This document shows, one piece after another, positions 8,913 through 17,765 of a stretch of DNA of 64,000 nt. The notes beneath the pieces were generated by a model. The model was not told the DNA's origin and made no database searches. It saw nothing but the letters and a program-made list of their open reading frames with translations. The stretch lies in contig NZ_LR723672.1 of the NCBI RefSeq assembly GCF_902502825.2, positions 62,001 through 126,000 of the forward strand, given 5' to 3'. This stretch comes from Pseudorhizobium flavum. Lineage in GTDB: Bacteria > Pseudomonadota > Alphaproteobacteria > Rhizobiales > Rhizobiaceae. Numbering within the stretch: the first letter of the stretch is position 1; every line of letters begins with the position of its first letter. The position numbers were made by a program, and so were the translations under genes.

Positions 8913-9644
8913 ATGAGCGGAGATTTGACGAGACGAATATTTTGCGCGGGTGCGGCTGGAATGGCATCAACAGCGTTGGCTGGTTGCACTACAGCATCAT
9001 CTGTTGAGCCCGCAACGCCTCGCCCGCGACCAGAAGCCCTGGTCTATTCGCAGATATATGGCCCCAAGCCGGATGAGCGATTTCCGCTCCCTGCTATTCC
9101 CTATAGGAAAATCGATCCGCGGTTCTATCGCCAGATGGTTGCCGATCCCACGGGAGAACGGCCGGGCACATTGGTTGTCGATACCGCGGGTCATTTCCTC
9201 TACCTGACGTATGAAGGCGGCAAGGCGATGAGGTATGGCGTGGGGCTTGGACGTGCCGGGTTTGAGTGGTCGGGTAAAGGCACCATTGAATACAAACGTC
9301 AGTGGCCCCGCTGGACGCCGCCTGACGAGATGGTCGCACGGCAGCCGGAACTCGAACCCTACAGCATAGCAAATGGCGGCATGGATCCAGGTCTGGACAA
9401 CCCTTTAGGAGCTAGGGCTTTGTATATTTTCCAGGATGGGAAAGACACACTCTACCGGATCCATGGCTCTCCAGAATGGTGGACGATAGGCAAATCTGTT
9501 TCCTCCGGCTGCGTCAGAATGCTGAACCAAGATGTGATCGATTTGTACAACCGGGTATCAGACGATGCACCCATCATTGTAGCTAACCTTGCGATCGGTA
9601 CTTTGGCGGGTTCATCGGAGGAAGTCACCACGGTGATCCTATGA
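8913..9644 (+). CDS. L,D-transpeptidase (ErfK/YbiS type), predicted lipoprotein
   Basis: YkuD-domain transpeptidase of 243 aa. The signal peptide ends in lipobox ALAGC, predicting a lipoprotein. Catalytic region: IHGSPEWW followed by SSGCVRM, with catalytic His and Cys. ATG at 8913 has GGAAG upstream and is preferred to the ATG at 8898. It overlaps the next gene by 4 nt. This is the first of three L,D-transpeptidases fully or nearly fully present in the window, belonging to a different subgroup from the copies at 1-846 and 35247. Confidence 0.88.
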   Translation: MSGDLTRRIFCAGAAGMASTALAGCTTASSVEPATPRPRPEALVYSQIYGPKPDERFPLPAIPYRKIDPRFYRQMVADPTGERPGTLVVDTAGHFLYLTYEGGKAMRYGVGLGRAGFEWSGKGTIEYKRQWPRWTPPDEMVARQPELEPYSIANGGMDPGLDNPLGARALYIFQDGKDTLYRIHGSPEWWTIGKSVSSGCVRMLNQDVIDLYNRVSDDAPIIVANLAIGTLAGSSEEVTTVIL

Positions 9645-10378
9645 CGGAGCAGCAGAGGCATATCCGAGGCCGCCTGATCTTGATAGATGCCTTGCGTGGC
9701 GTGGCAATTGCCGGGGTTGTTATATTTCACCTAGTGTGGGATCTTGACTACGCGGGCTTGATATCACCCGAAGTGGCTCGGCATCCAATATGGCTAGCTT
9801 TCGGCCGGAGCTTGGCCGGAACCTTCATGGTATTGGTCGGTGTCAGCCTTGTTTTGGCACATCCGGCACAGGTGAACTGGGGCTGCTTTATTAAACGCCT
9901 CCTCGTGATCGCTCTCGCAGCCTCAGCCATTTCGGTCGTGACCTACCTGACATTCCCACAGGGCTTTATCTTTTTTGGCATCCTCCATGCCATCGTTGCC
10001 GCCTCCTTGTTGGGAGCGATGGTGCTGAGAGCGCCCGCCCCCATTATTCTTCTCATAGGATCAGCGATGATCTTCGCTGCGCTTTCCTTTGATGCGCCGA
10101 TCTTCAACTCTCGCTGGTACGCTTGGCTAGGATTTGCATCGCAGCCACCGTTCAGCAATGACCTAGTCCCAATATTTCCTTGGGTCGGCTTGACGCTGAT
10201 CGGCATCAGCTTTACCAAAATTGCGTTGAGATATTCAATGGTCGAGCGGATTGCTGCGCACGAATGGAAGGGTCCCGTCGCTCGAATGCTGGCTTGGTTA
10301 GGTCGTCACAGCCTGCCAATTTACTTGATCCATCAGCCGATCTTGCTCGCGTTGACGCTTCCTTTCGCCAAGGGATGA
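9641..10378 (+). CDS. DUF1624-family multipass membrane acyltransferase-like protein
   Basis: 245-aa integral membrane protein with about six hydrophobic helices. The start RLILIDALRGVAIAGVVIFH and the late LGRHSLPIYLIHQPILL are characteristic of DUF1624 (heparan-alpha-glucosaminide acetyltransferase-like, related to acyltransferase_3 folds). Translationally coupled to the upstream L,D-transpeptidase (ATGA overlap), suggesting a role in modifying cell-wall or surface glycans; the actual substrate is unknown. Confidence 0.75.
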   Translation: MTEQQRHIRGRLILIDALRGVAIAGVVIFHLVWDLDYAGLISPEVARHPIWLAFGRSLAGTFMVLVGVSLVLAHPAQVNWGCFIKRLLVIALAASAISVVTYLTFPQGFIFFGILHAIVAASLLGAMVLRAPAPIILLIGSAMIFAALSFDAPIFNSRWYAWLGFASQPPFSNDLVPIFPWVGLTLIGISFTKIALRYSMVERIAAHEWKGPVARMLAWLGRHSLPIYLIHQPILLALTLPFAKG

Positions 10379-10814
10379 TCGCCTTAAGCAGGAGCGCGAG
10401 AGAATGCCCACTGGCGACGGTGACCGCAATGCTCTGGTAGCATCTGCGCTCATCATGCCCATCTCGTCAGCTCTCCCGCCAAATGAGGTGGCTAGTCCTC
10501 CAAGAGCCGAAGAGGTCGCGCCGACCGTCGCCGCAGCCGAGGCTGTGTCAGGAGCCGATGTCCCGACCTGGATCCTGACACCATGGTTGATCCCAAATTG
10601 TCGGAGTGCTGGGAGGAGCTATAGGGTGCACCTTCCGGTATGCGAGTGCAGGTAAGCCTGTGCTCGCCCTGGAGCGATGGAACGACCTTGGGCGTCAGTC
10701 GTCGGTACCTCTTTGAGGCGGTCGAACAGGCTGCACTCGCAAGCTTGCCCGCCGAACATTACGAATTCGCCGAAGTTAACTTCCAGATTTTTTCATGTGG
10801 TAAGGCTTGATCTG
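10379..10814. other. 436-bp stretch without a secure gene
   Basis: No convincing full gene. On the minus strand an open stretch from about 10795 to the TAG at 10619-10621 contains an ATG (10759) giving a 46-residue peptide MFGGQACECSLFDRLKEV..., with a Cys-x-Cys. It could be a gene remnant. The remainder between 10379 and 10618 shows only short unconvincing frames. Confidence 0.3.
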
Positions 10815-12692
10815 TCAGTAGTTCACGAGCAATTGCGTACCGCTGTCGGACCCGAACCGTGGAGTCACCCCGAGTAGAGCAGCCGTCCGTGTGATGATTT
10901 CCTTCGTCATAGGAGCGGCTGTCGAAGCTGCTGTGCGGCCGCCATGCACGCCCGTCTTTGGAGCATCGATGATCGTCAAAACAACGTACTGCGGCTTGTC
11001 CATCGGGAAACCCGCGACGAAAGCGTTGAAGTTGATATCGCTCGCGTAGCGGCCATTGATTACCTTGTCGGCCGTCCCCGTCTTGCCGCCGACATGGAAG
11101 CCCTCGACCTGAGCTCCGCGGCCGGACCCTTTGATGCCGTTCCAGTTGTAGAGAAAGCGCATGTCGTCACTGGTTTTCTGCTTGATGACGGAGCGTGATA
11201 TCTGCGCAGCCTGTTCCTTGGTGCGGGGCAGGAACGTAGGATCAATGAGGTTCCCGCCATTGATAAGTGCTGCCGCTGCGACGGCCGTTTGCAGCGGCGT
11301 GGTAGCAACGCCATGGCCGAAGGAGATTGTAACGGAGTTTATCTTCTTCCAGGTGCGCGGCTGAGTTGGTGTCGCGACGCCAGGCATTTCCGTGTTCATC
11401 TTGGAAAGAAGGCCCAGCCTGGTCAGGAACTCTTGATGGCCTTCAATTCCTACCCTGTCGGCAACTGCCGCCGTGCCGATGTTCGACGAATATTGGAAGA
11501 CTTCCGGGATTGAAAGCGGCCGGTTCTTCCCCTTGAAGTCTTTGATTGTGAACCCGCCCACACGGATGGGGCGGGATGCATCAACCACTGAGTTCAATGT
11601 TATTTTCTCAGCGTCGAGACCCATCGCCAAGGTAAAACTCTTGAAGGTTGAGCCCATCTCAAAAGTAGCATTGCTGATCCGGTTGAACCAACCTTTCTCA
11701 TACTCCTTGTCGATGGAGCCGTCCGGGAGCGTCCGGGAGGGCTCATTAGGATCGTAGTCTGGCACTGAGGCCATGGCGATCACTTCGCCCGTTTCCACGT
11801 CAAGGATTACAGCGCCGGCCGCTTCTGCCTGATAGTTTTTCATGGCGCGAGCCGCTACTTCGCGAACGATGTGCTGGACACGAATGTCGATTGACAGCCG
11901 TACAGGCTCTAATCGCGTGTCGTTCGTCAAACCTACCGCCCTCAGGTCGGCATAGCCTTGCTGATCGATATACCGCTCCATGCCGGCGAGGCCGAGATTG
12001 TCGATGTTCACGTGCCCGACAATATGGGAAGCAGTCGCAGCGCCTGGATAGAAGCGACGCTTTTCCGGGCGGAAGCCTATGCCTGGAATGCCGAGTGAAA
12101 GGATGTCGGACTGTTGGCGTGGTGTGAGCTGGCGTCGCAACCATTGGAACCCGGAATCCGAACGAAGCTTTTTATGCGTCTCGCCCCAATCGAGGCTAGG
12201 CAGAACGGTTGCCAGCTTTTCTACGACTTCGTCGGCGTCAACTATCCGCCTGGGTTCGGCATAGAGCGAAACAGTGTTGATATCCGTCGCGAGCAGCTCG
12301 CCGTTACGATCGAGGATGTCAGGACGCGTAGCAACCGCATTGGCGTTGAAGGGAATAGAGGCCGTCACGGCAGGATCAGCTATGCCATATTGAACGAGCC
12401 GTGCTCCAATCACGATGTACATGACGGCGAAGCCTCCAATCAGGAAGGCTAGTCGCTTTCTGTCATCATGCCTGCGACGTCGGGACGTGCCTATGAACCT
12501 TCTGCTCTTTTGGTTGGTCCTGCCTTGCACAGTGAAATGGGCGCGGCTCCTGAGCCGAACAACAAAACCAATCACTCGGAGCAACCTATTTCTTCTGGGT
12601 TTCGAACTTGAATGGGCCGTGTCAGCCGCCGAGTTAACGTTGCACTTGGTGGGTCGTAAACCAACTGGAAAATTTGCGAGACCACGTGCCAC
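10815..12692 (-). CDS. ftsI: FtsI-like class B penicillin-binding protein (PBP3 paralogue)
   Basis: D,D-transpeptidase of the division-type class B PBP family. One membrane helix (AFLIGGFAVMYIVIGARL) follows a basic cytosolic tail. A dimerisation domain then precedes the transpeptidase domain with SxxK (STFK in GSTFKSFTLA), SxN (SSN in QYSSNIGTA) and KTG (GGKTGTAD). Full length in the catalytic part. The GTG start at 12692 gives 625 aa; the family more usually begins nearer NRLLRVIGF, so the true start may be downstream. No neighbouring mra/mur genes, so this is an accessory copy rather than the dcw-cluster ftsI. Confidence 0.85.
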   Translation of the reverse strand: MARGLANFPVGLRPTKCNVNSAADTAHSSSKPRRNRLLRVIGFVVRLRSRAHFTVQGRTNQKSRRFIGTSRRRRHDDRKRLAFLIGGFAVMYIVIGARLVQYGIADPAVTASIPFNANAVATRPDILDRNGELLATDINTVSLYAEPRRIVDADEVVEKLATVLPSLDWGETHKKLRSDSGFQWLRRQLTPRQQSDILSLGIPGIGFRPEKRRFYPGAATASHIVGHVNIDNLGLAGMERYIDQQGYADLRAVGLTNDTRLEPVRLSIDIRVQHIVREVAARAMKNYQAEAAGAVILDVETGEVIAMASVPDYDPNEPSRTLPDGSIDKEYEKGWFNRISNATFEMGSTFKSFTLAMGLDAEKITLNSVVDASRPIRVGGFTIKDFKGKNRPLSIPEVFQYSSNIGTAAVADRVGIEGHQEFLTRLGLLSKMNTEMPGVATPTQPRTWKKINSVTISFGHGVATTPLQTAVAAAALINGGNLIDPTFLPRTKEQAAQISRSVIKQKTSDDMRFLYNWNGIKGSGRGAQVEGFHVGGKTGTADKVINGRYASDINFNAFVAGFPMDKPQYVVLTIIDAPKTGVHGGRTAASTAAPMTKEIITRTAALLGVTPRFGSDSGTQLLVNY

Positions 12693-13093
12693 TTAATCTG
12701 CGTTTACATTCAATGAAAATCGCACGGAATGTCTTAACGTTTGATTAGCTGGTGTAGGCTAACGGCTAACCGCCTCAGCTGATGGACACCAGGACGCCTC
12801 GACTCAGGAGGCAGGAAGTAGCAGCTTTCCAGCCGAGATTGCTGCTTCCTGATGTCTCCTTATCTGCGCCCGAACTGTCCCGAATTTGGCGTCGTCTCGC
12901 GGCCCGCGCTTCTCTCCGGGATCGGCACTCGGTCCTCCCATGATGGGGTTCAGTAGATGATGTGGTTCAATCTATGCTGCATCCTGATGACGGACCATCG
13001 GAAATAATGCCGCCACGAACTCACATCACCATCGTCCGCGAAGGACGTCTTCCGCTCGCATGCGGAACCTTGAATTCGAACCTCTATACCCGT
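12693..13093. other. intergenic stretch, no gene seen
   Basis: About 400 bp between the ftsI paralogue and the IS110 remnant. Only short overlapping frames without recognisable products. It should contain the ftsI promoter on the minus strand, but I could not assign boxes with confidence. Confidence 0.4.
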
Positions 13094-13480
13094 TTAGGGC
13101 TCACGGCTACACTGCCGCGTTTGCCATATTCTCTTCCTTCGACCAGCGGAACTCTGAGCCATCCAACCACCTGCGGTGCATGACCACTGCGAGACGGCGG
13201 GCCAATGCCACCTTGGCTTTTTACTGACCTGCCGCTGGCACGGCGCTTCTGGGCTGGTGAGCGTCTTCACATGCACGTCCTTGAAGAGGCCGACCCGCAT
13301 CATGTGAGCGATACCGCGGGCATCGTTCCGGTCGCTCTTGTTCTGTCGCAACGCATCCAGGAAACTTTGGTGTGCCGCGTCTCGATGCAGAACACCGGGA
13401 GACCAGCTTTTGCCAGTCCTTCGAACAGCCACTGCGATAACGGCCCTGCCTCAACGCCCACTCTCTCCAAGCTGAACACC
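13094..13480 (-). pseudogene. IS110-family transposase remnant
   Basis: Minus-strand fragments in two frames reconstruct an IS110 (DEDD) transposase N-terminal core: SQWLFEGLAKAGLPVFCIET in one frame, then KSDRNDARGIAHMMRVGLF and KDVHVKTLTS in another. The frame changes near 13378. Both start and C-terminal domain are missing. No terminal repeats identified. An old decayed insertion. Confidence 0.75.
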
Positions 13481-13486
13481 GGATCG

Positions 13487-13834
13487 CTCAGGCAACAAGG
13501 TCCTCTGGGTGAGAGACCACTGGAAAAGCTGCAACACCACAATGATCAGCTGCCCGAACTCAAGAAGTCCGGACACATCCTCACCGATTTTGAGAAGTTC
13601 CAGATGGCCAGCATGGAGCACGAGTACCGTTCCATCTACAATAGCCTCTGCAATGAAAGGCACAACAACCTACGGGCGCTGACAAGCCGGCATTTCCGGA
13701 AAAACAAGGATGGCAGCTTGGACATGGTGATATTCGACACGTCAAGCCGTGAAGATCTTGCAGCTACGTTGGACACATCCAACCGCGTTATGCACCACTA
13801 TTTCATGTCGGCGTCGGAGGTTTCCGAAAACTAG
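13487..13834 (+). pseudogene. 3' fragment of an unrecognised gene next to the IS110 remnant
   Basis: The open frame ending at 13834 reads into antisense of the IS110 remnant at its 5' side, but its last ~110 residues look like real protein: hydrophilic, helix-forming (EKFQMASMEHEYRSIYNSL) and ending ASEVSEN. I do not recognise the family. The most economical reading is the tail of a gene cut by the IS110 insertion; a short intact gene starting at the ATG near 13608 is possible. Followed by a terminator hairpin at 13985. Confidence 0.35.
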
Positions 13835-13982
13835 ACCACTATCGCGGGTTCCGCGAGGAAAAGGGCCTATCGTGGGTCGAAGACCTGGAGGTTTGATCCC
13901 GTCTGAAGGATGCCGCATAAGCGCCGGCTGTTCGCCGATGGCGGCCGGCGCGCGGCGGAAACCAAAGCCAACCCGCTGAGTG

Positions 13983-14516
13983 TCATGGCGCGGCTTTCGC
14001 CGCGCCATTTCTTTTCTGCCTTTCGATCGTCCGGGGCTCCATGGCTATCACCAGGTCATGCACCATCTTCAAGGCCGTATCGTCGAGCTTTTTCAGGTGG
14101 TCGACCGTTTCTCCCATCAGCTTGTTTCTCACGTCTTTGCGTGACTTGCCTTCGGGATGCGTAGGCCGTTCGTTGACGAAGGGATCGAAGAACTCTTCTG
14201 GAGTGATATTCAGGACCTCGAAAACGTGGATGAGCCGTCCGACGGTCATCAACGAAGAGGCGTTTTCGTAGCGGGAATAGGTCGCCTCCTTCACCCCCAG
14301 CAGCGTAGCGACTTTGGCTTGGGCAATTTCTCGGTCAGTTCGCAGGTCACGTAGCCTTTGAGCGACAAGCAGATCCAGCTCCTTGAGGTCGATGATCTTT
14401 CCGTTGAGCCGCTTGCGATAAATCGGATGATCTTTGTTCGGATCGTCAACACGTTCAAGTCCGAGATAGCTTACCCACTGCTCGAGTCCGAAACCTGCCA
14501 TTGTCACCACCCACAC
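13983..14516 (-). CDS. XRE-family helix-turn-helix regulator
   Basis: 177-aa DNA-binding protein. Helix-turn-helix around residues 65-115, with REIAQAKVATLLGVKEATYS as its core, matches the XRE/Cro-like fold. The N-terminal extension of about 60 residues and the C-terminal tail are not assigned. Probably a plasmid-type regulator; target unknown. Its last codons overlap the terminator hairpin that serves the opposite strand. Confidence 0.8.
   Translation of the reverse strand: MWVVTMAGFGLEQWVSYLGLERVDDPNKDHPIYRKRLNGKIIDLKELDLLVAQRLRDLRTDREIAQAKVATLLGVKEATYSRYENASSLMTVGRLIHVFEVLNITPEEFFDPFVNERPTHPEGKSRKDVRNKLMGETVDHLKKLDDTALKMVHDLVIAMEPRTIERQKRNGAAKAAP
13985..14016 (+). terminator. Rho-independent terminator
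   Basis: Perfect 10-bp stem ATGGCGCGGC (13985-13994) / GCCGCGCCAT (13999-14008) with a TTTC loop and a following T-rich run TTCTTTTCT on the plus strand. It doubles as coding sequence for the C-terminus of the minus-strand XRE gene. Confidence 0.7.
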
Positions 14517-15230
14517 TGGAAATTAATCGCTATTCCTCTGGATGAATAAGGATGGTACCTCAGAAGTCTACCCTGATAGCTACTTTATGCGCATCGCTTT
14601 GCGACCCCGCTCTATGCCTTCGGCACGGAGCCAGCAGGCTCTGTCTCCGCCCATTCGGGTGACGATCGGTTGCGCTGCGGCTTCGCCTTCACTCACATGC
14701 ATCTTGGGCAAAAATCGGTACCGACATTTACAGTCTCTCCCGATCGACCCATATTGGCTACTGATCAAGTCAGGTCGTGGCAAGTCTCTAGCCCTTTCTT
14801 GTCACGTGCCTACGGAGGCCGCCCCGCCTCGAATCCGGGGCGGCCTTTCCGCATTCATGGCAAGCTCTTCACAGTCATCAGCACCAGTCACGGTGAGTGC
14901 GGTCTACGTCACGATGAAGCAGTGACGCCGGAGGCGTCCTGTCTGTCTCTTTGATGAGGGAAAGAGGATCGCCGCCCCCTCTCCCTCACAAGGGGAAAAA
15001 ACGGTCTCCCCGTCCTTCCTTCGCGCAGCCTTCGGGCAGCGCTTTCGTGCAGGATCGTCGCTAACGCGCCGCCCCTTCGGCTTTGCCTCGGGCGGGCGAA
15101 CCCCCTCCGTTTTTATCCCCTTGCCACCCTCTCCCCCGCTGCTCCGCGCAAGCTCGGGAGCAGGAGAGGGGCTCCTGCCCACGAGGGGCACGAGAAGACC
15201 GCTTCGCGGAATTGGAGAAAGGGCTAGACT
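14517..15230. other. 714-bp non-coding stretch with GC hairpins
   Basis: No supported gene. The part 15000-15220 is rich in imperfect inverted C/G blocks (for example CCCTCTCCC against GGAGAGGGG), giving the appearance of a folded leader or degenerate palindromic repeat upstream of the DUF3846-like gene. The XRE promoter should lie near 14520-14600. Confidence 0.4.
14817..14848 (+). terminator. GC hairpin, possible terminator
   Basis: Perfect 10-bp stem GGCCGCCCCG (14817-14826) / CGGGGCGGCC (14836-14845), 9-nt loop, then TTTCC. The T-tract is short, and no plus-strand gene ends just upstream, so its role is uncertain. Confidence 0.4.
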
Positions 15231-15686
15231 ATGACCACAACCGCAACCGTTTACCTGCTGGACCCGGAAGCCGGGACCATTCAAGCCGCAGAGGTCGCCG
15301 CGCCAAGCGCATTCTCTCAGACCTACGGGCTGATTGGATGCCAGCTTGTCGAGGTGGTGCCATTCGACACGAACCACGTTCTTATCGTCGATGAGGAGGG
15401 TTTGCGCGACGGCTTGACCGCCTTCACTGTCTTTGATGGCTACCCGCAGCCATTGGCTGGAAAGATCGTTCTTGCCAGCCTGGACGGCTCGCATGTCCTA
15501 CCGCCGCAGATCAGCATTGAGGAAGCAGCGGCCCGCCTGAACGTCTGCAAGCCGGTTCTTGATCCGGTCTTTGCCAAGGCAGACGAGCATTTCCCCAATG
15601 GGGTCATTCTGGGCGGCGCTTTGATCGGGTTCCAGACCCGCATCACCCGCACTCACCTAACTGTCATGGCGGGGGTAGTCCGATGA
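15231..15686 (+). CDS. plasmid-type hypothetical protein, DUF3846-like
   Basis: 151-aa cytosolic protein. The start TVYLLDPEAGTIQAAEV and the following two-domain pattern resemble DUF3846 proteins carried by plasmids and phages; function unknown. GGAG lies upstream (GGAGAAAGGGC). Overlaps the next gene by 4 nt (ATGA at 15683), so the two are coupled. Confidence 0.6.
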   Translation: MTTTATVYLLDPEAGTIQAAEVAAPSAFSQTYGLIGCQLVEVVPFDTNHVLIVDEEGLRDGLTAFTVFDGYPQPLAGKIVLASLDGSHVLPPQISIEEAAARLNVCKPVLDPVFAKADEHFPNGVILGGALIGFQTRITRTHLTVMAGVVR

Positions 15687-16681
15687 TCATCGCTGTTGTC
15701 GAGGACCGCACCCTGTCCATTCTCGCTGGAACCTTTGCCGCGACCATCGCGGCGAAGGACATCGAACATAGCTTCCATGCCCTTACTCATTTTCCGGAGC
15801 GGCGTACCCTGTTCGAACTGGAGGGGCTGGCAGAGCGCCTGAACGGCTTTGCCGCGTACATGGTGGAGCTGTGGGAGCAAGCAAAACTGCCCCTGCCGGA
15901 CGCTGAACTAGAGGCGTTTGCCCGCCGTCATGTCGAGATCACCCGCAAGTATTGGGCAGCGGAAGGCCGTTGCATGAACTGGTTTATCACCGGACCTGCC
16001 CGCTTTCCCGTCGCCCGAAATGAAAAGCGGATGCGAGTTTCCGACGCCCGCCGTGCAGATATCTCGGCCCATATTGCGACCGCGAAAAAGGCAGTGAAGC
16101 GCAAGGCATTTCCCCACGGAACCGATGACGAGCCGATCCGCTCCGGCGATCCGGCCGCCATGCAGCGCATTGCCTCGCGGATCGAAGACCTGGCCCTGTC
16201 CATCGACCGGATGAAACGGGCGAACGTCATCATTCGCCAAATGGAGAAGGATCAGGCGAGCGAAGCCGACATTCTGGCCCGTGTGGTCGCAGAAACCGGC
16301 ATGGACGAAGAGAGGGCAGTGCATGGCGTCCAGCTAGCCCCTTGGCAAAACCGGCGCCGGTTTTCCACCACCAACACCCGCGCCGAGCTGCGCCGGATGC
16401 AATCCCGCCTCGCTTCGCTGGCGGCCATGAAGAAGCGCGGCGACCGCGCCGAAGACGTCGAGACGGAGGCGGGAGCCGTCACGGTCAGGGAAAACACCGA
16501 CATGGCACGCATTCAGTTGCTCTTTCCCGGCAAGCCGGACGAGCAGACGCGGCGCACCTTGAAATCTCACGGGTTCCGCTGGTCCCCGTCGCAGGGAGCT
16601 TGGCAGCGCAACTTGAACGCGGCTGGACGCTATGCGGCCAAGTGCGTCTTGAGATCGATCAGCGGCGACACCGCCGCTTAA
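15683..16681 (+). CDS. plasmid-type hypothetical protein with C-terminal single-strand-binding-like module
   Basis: 332-aa hydrophilic protein. The last ~50 residues (LLFPGKPDEQTRRTLKSHGF then RWSPSQGAWQR) match a module common at the end of plasmid and phage proteins related to DUF3560. The N-terminal part is rich in Arg/Glu helices and not assigned. Coupled to the DUF3846-like gene. A role in plasmid maintenance or anti-defence is plausible from context only. Confidence 0.6.
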   Translation: MIIAVVEDRTLSILAGTFAATIAAKDIEHSFHALTHFPERRTLFELEGLAERLNGFAAYMVELWEQAKLPLPDAELEAFARRHVEITRKYWAAEGRCMNWFITGPARFPVARNEKRMRVSDARRADISAHIATAKKAVKRKAFPHGTDDEPIRSGDPAAMQRIASRIEDLALSIDRMKRANVIIRQMEKDQASEADILARVVAETGMDEERAVHGVQLAPWQNRRRFSTTNTRAELRRMQSRLASLAAMKKRGDRAEDVETEAGAVTVRENTDMARIQLLFPGKPDEQTRRTLKSHGFRWSPSQGAWQRNLNAAGRYAAKCVLRSISGDTAA

Positions 16682-16705
16682 TGCCTGGAATCCAGAGGAA
16701 CCAAA

Positions 16706-16941
16706 ATGAAGAGCAGGACCGAACGTCGAAGAATTGAAGTGTTCGACACGCCCTCCGGGCTAGGAGGGAGCCATACGGTTGAGGTTGTCGAAGGACAGGT
16801 AAAGTCAGAGTGCGCGTCTGGTATGGTCGCGCCACCGCGACAGGCTGGGAAGCTTGGAAGGACTGGGACGGCTACACGTTCGAAACGAGCCGGGATCAGC
16901 TTCGCAACAAGCGGATAATGCCGCTATACAAGGGCAGATAG
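16706..16941 (+). pseudogene. small plasmid ORF, apparently frameshifted
   Basis: Starts MKSRTERRRIEVFDTPSGLG with a plausible AGAGGA upstream. Near 16800 the natural-looking sequence continues in another frame as KVRVRVWYGRATATGWEAW and so on, to the TAG at 16939. The Trp/Tyr-rich second part looks coding. One indel would join them into a protein of about 77 aa. Alternatively two tiny genes. Confidence 0.35.
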
Positions 16942-17047
16942 AGTTTTGAGGGCGGAAGCAGCGTGCGCGGAGCCAGCCCGCGCTATCTGGGAGAATAGGC
17001 TGCCCAGACCGAGGCGACGGGCCTCGCCCTCGAAAGGAGTTGATGTG

Positions 17048-17137
17048 ATGTGGTTCATTCCACTGACCATCACTCTTAAAATGACGAAGACCCGGAAGAG
17101 CTGGTCACTCATGTTCCGGGTCCAAGTCATCTTTTAA
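17048..17137 (+). CDS. possible 29-residue microprotein
   Basis: An AAAGGAG Shine-Dalgarno lies 5-8 nt before GTG/ATG (17045/17048) and opens a 29-codon frame beginning MWFIPLTITLKMTKTRK. Hydrophobic N-terminus, then basic/aromatic residues. A strong hairpin follows at 17143. I see no family; could be a leader peptide or small membrane peptide. Confidence 0.35.
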   Translation: MWFIPLTITLKMTKTRKSWSLMFRVQVIF

Positions 17138-17142
17138 GAGCA

Positions 17143-17170
17143 GGGGCGGCGGGCGAAAGCTCGCCGCCCC
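17143..17170. terminator. GC-rich hairpin
   Basis: GGGGCGGCG and CGCCGCCCC pair around a GGCGAAAGCT loop region directly after the 29-codon ORF. No T-run follows, so this is a structured element rather than a textbook terminator. Confidence 0.4.
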
Positions 17171-17220
17171 ACTCCCTCAATATAAGGCCTTTTCATCGTT
17201 TTCTCAAGCACAAGGAAGAC

Positions 17221-17532
17221 ATGCCATTGAGCCGCTACACCGTGACCGTGAAGACCGACGAAGAGACCGACGAGAACGCCGTAATCGGCTATGACCCGCC
17301 GTTGCGCACCTTCTTTCTGCAGGCGTTTCCCGATGAGGAAACCGACGAACATGCCCTATGGTTCGGGACGCATCTTGAGCAGCACCCAAGCCTTGAATCG
17401 ATCATCGAGAGCGTGCGCCGTTTTGGCTATGAGATCGAAGGGCTGTCACAGAACGCCATCATCGCCATGACAAAGGAAGCGGGAACGCCGACGCCGCCAA
17501 GCCTTGGCGAGCGGCTAGGATTGGTACGCTGA
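17221..17532 (+). CDS. conserved plasmid-type hypothetical protein
   Basis: 103-aa acidic cytosolic protein (TVTVKTDEETDENAVIGYD at the start, SLGERLGLVR at the end). No family recognised. Position after the DUF3846-like cluster suggests plasmid housekeeping. Confidence 0.55.
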   Translation: MPLSRYTVTVKTDEETDENAVIGYDPPLRTFFLQAFPDEETDEHALWFGTHLEQHPSLESIIESVRRFGYEIEGLSQNAIIAMTKEAGTPTPPSLGERLGLVR

Positions 17533-17715
17533 CAATTGTTGGATGCTTTGTTGCGGGGCTGGTTCGGAAGAGCTGGCCCCGTAGCCATTGTGGCAGTTGC
17601 GAACCTGGCCGCATCGAGCGGGCTGCGGTCCGCCCGAAGGGAGCCCATGCCCCTCCCCTCGGCTCCCCTCCCGCCCGGCATGCCGCCGCCGTTGGCGGCG
17701 CTTTGATCATCTCGC

Positions 17716-17765
17716 TCAGGAGGTTGATCGAATCGAGCGATCGGCCAGCAGTGAACTCATTTCCT
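17716..17765 (-). pseudogene. severed 3' end of the gene interrupted by the IS256-family element
   Basis: Removing the element and one copy of its target duplication joins codon ATG at 19183-19185 in frame to AGT-TCA-CTG here and runs to the TGA at 17716-17718 (SSLLADRSIRSTS). These 14 codons are the lost C-terminus of the gene at 19183-19497. Confidence 0.7.

Noticed and set aside
15000..15220. Possible CRISPR or ordered repeat array
   Set aside because: The C/G-rich blocks are irregular inverted pieces, not equal-length direct repeats with unique spacers.
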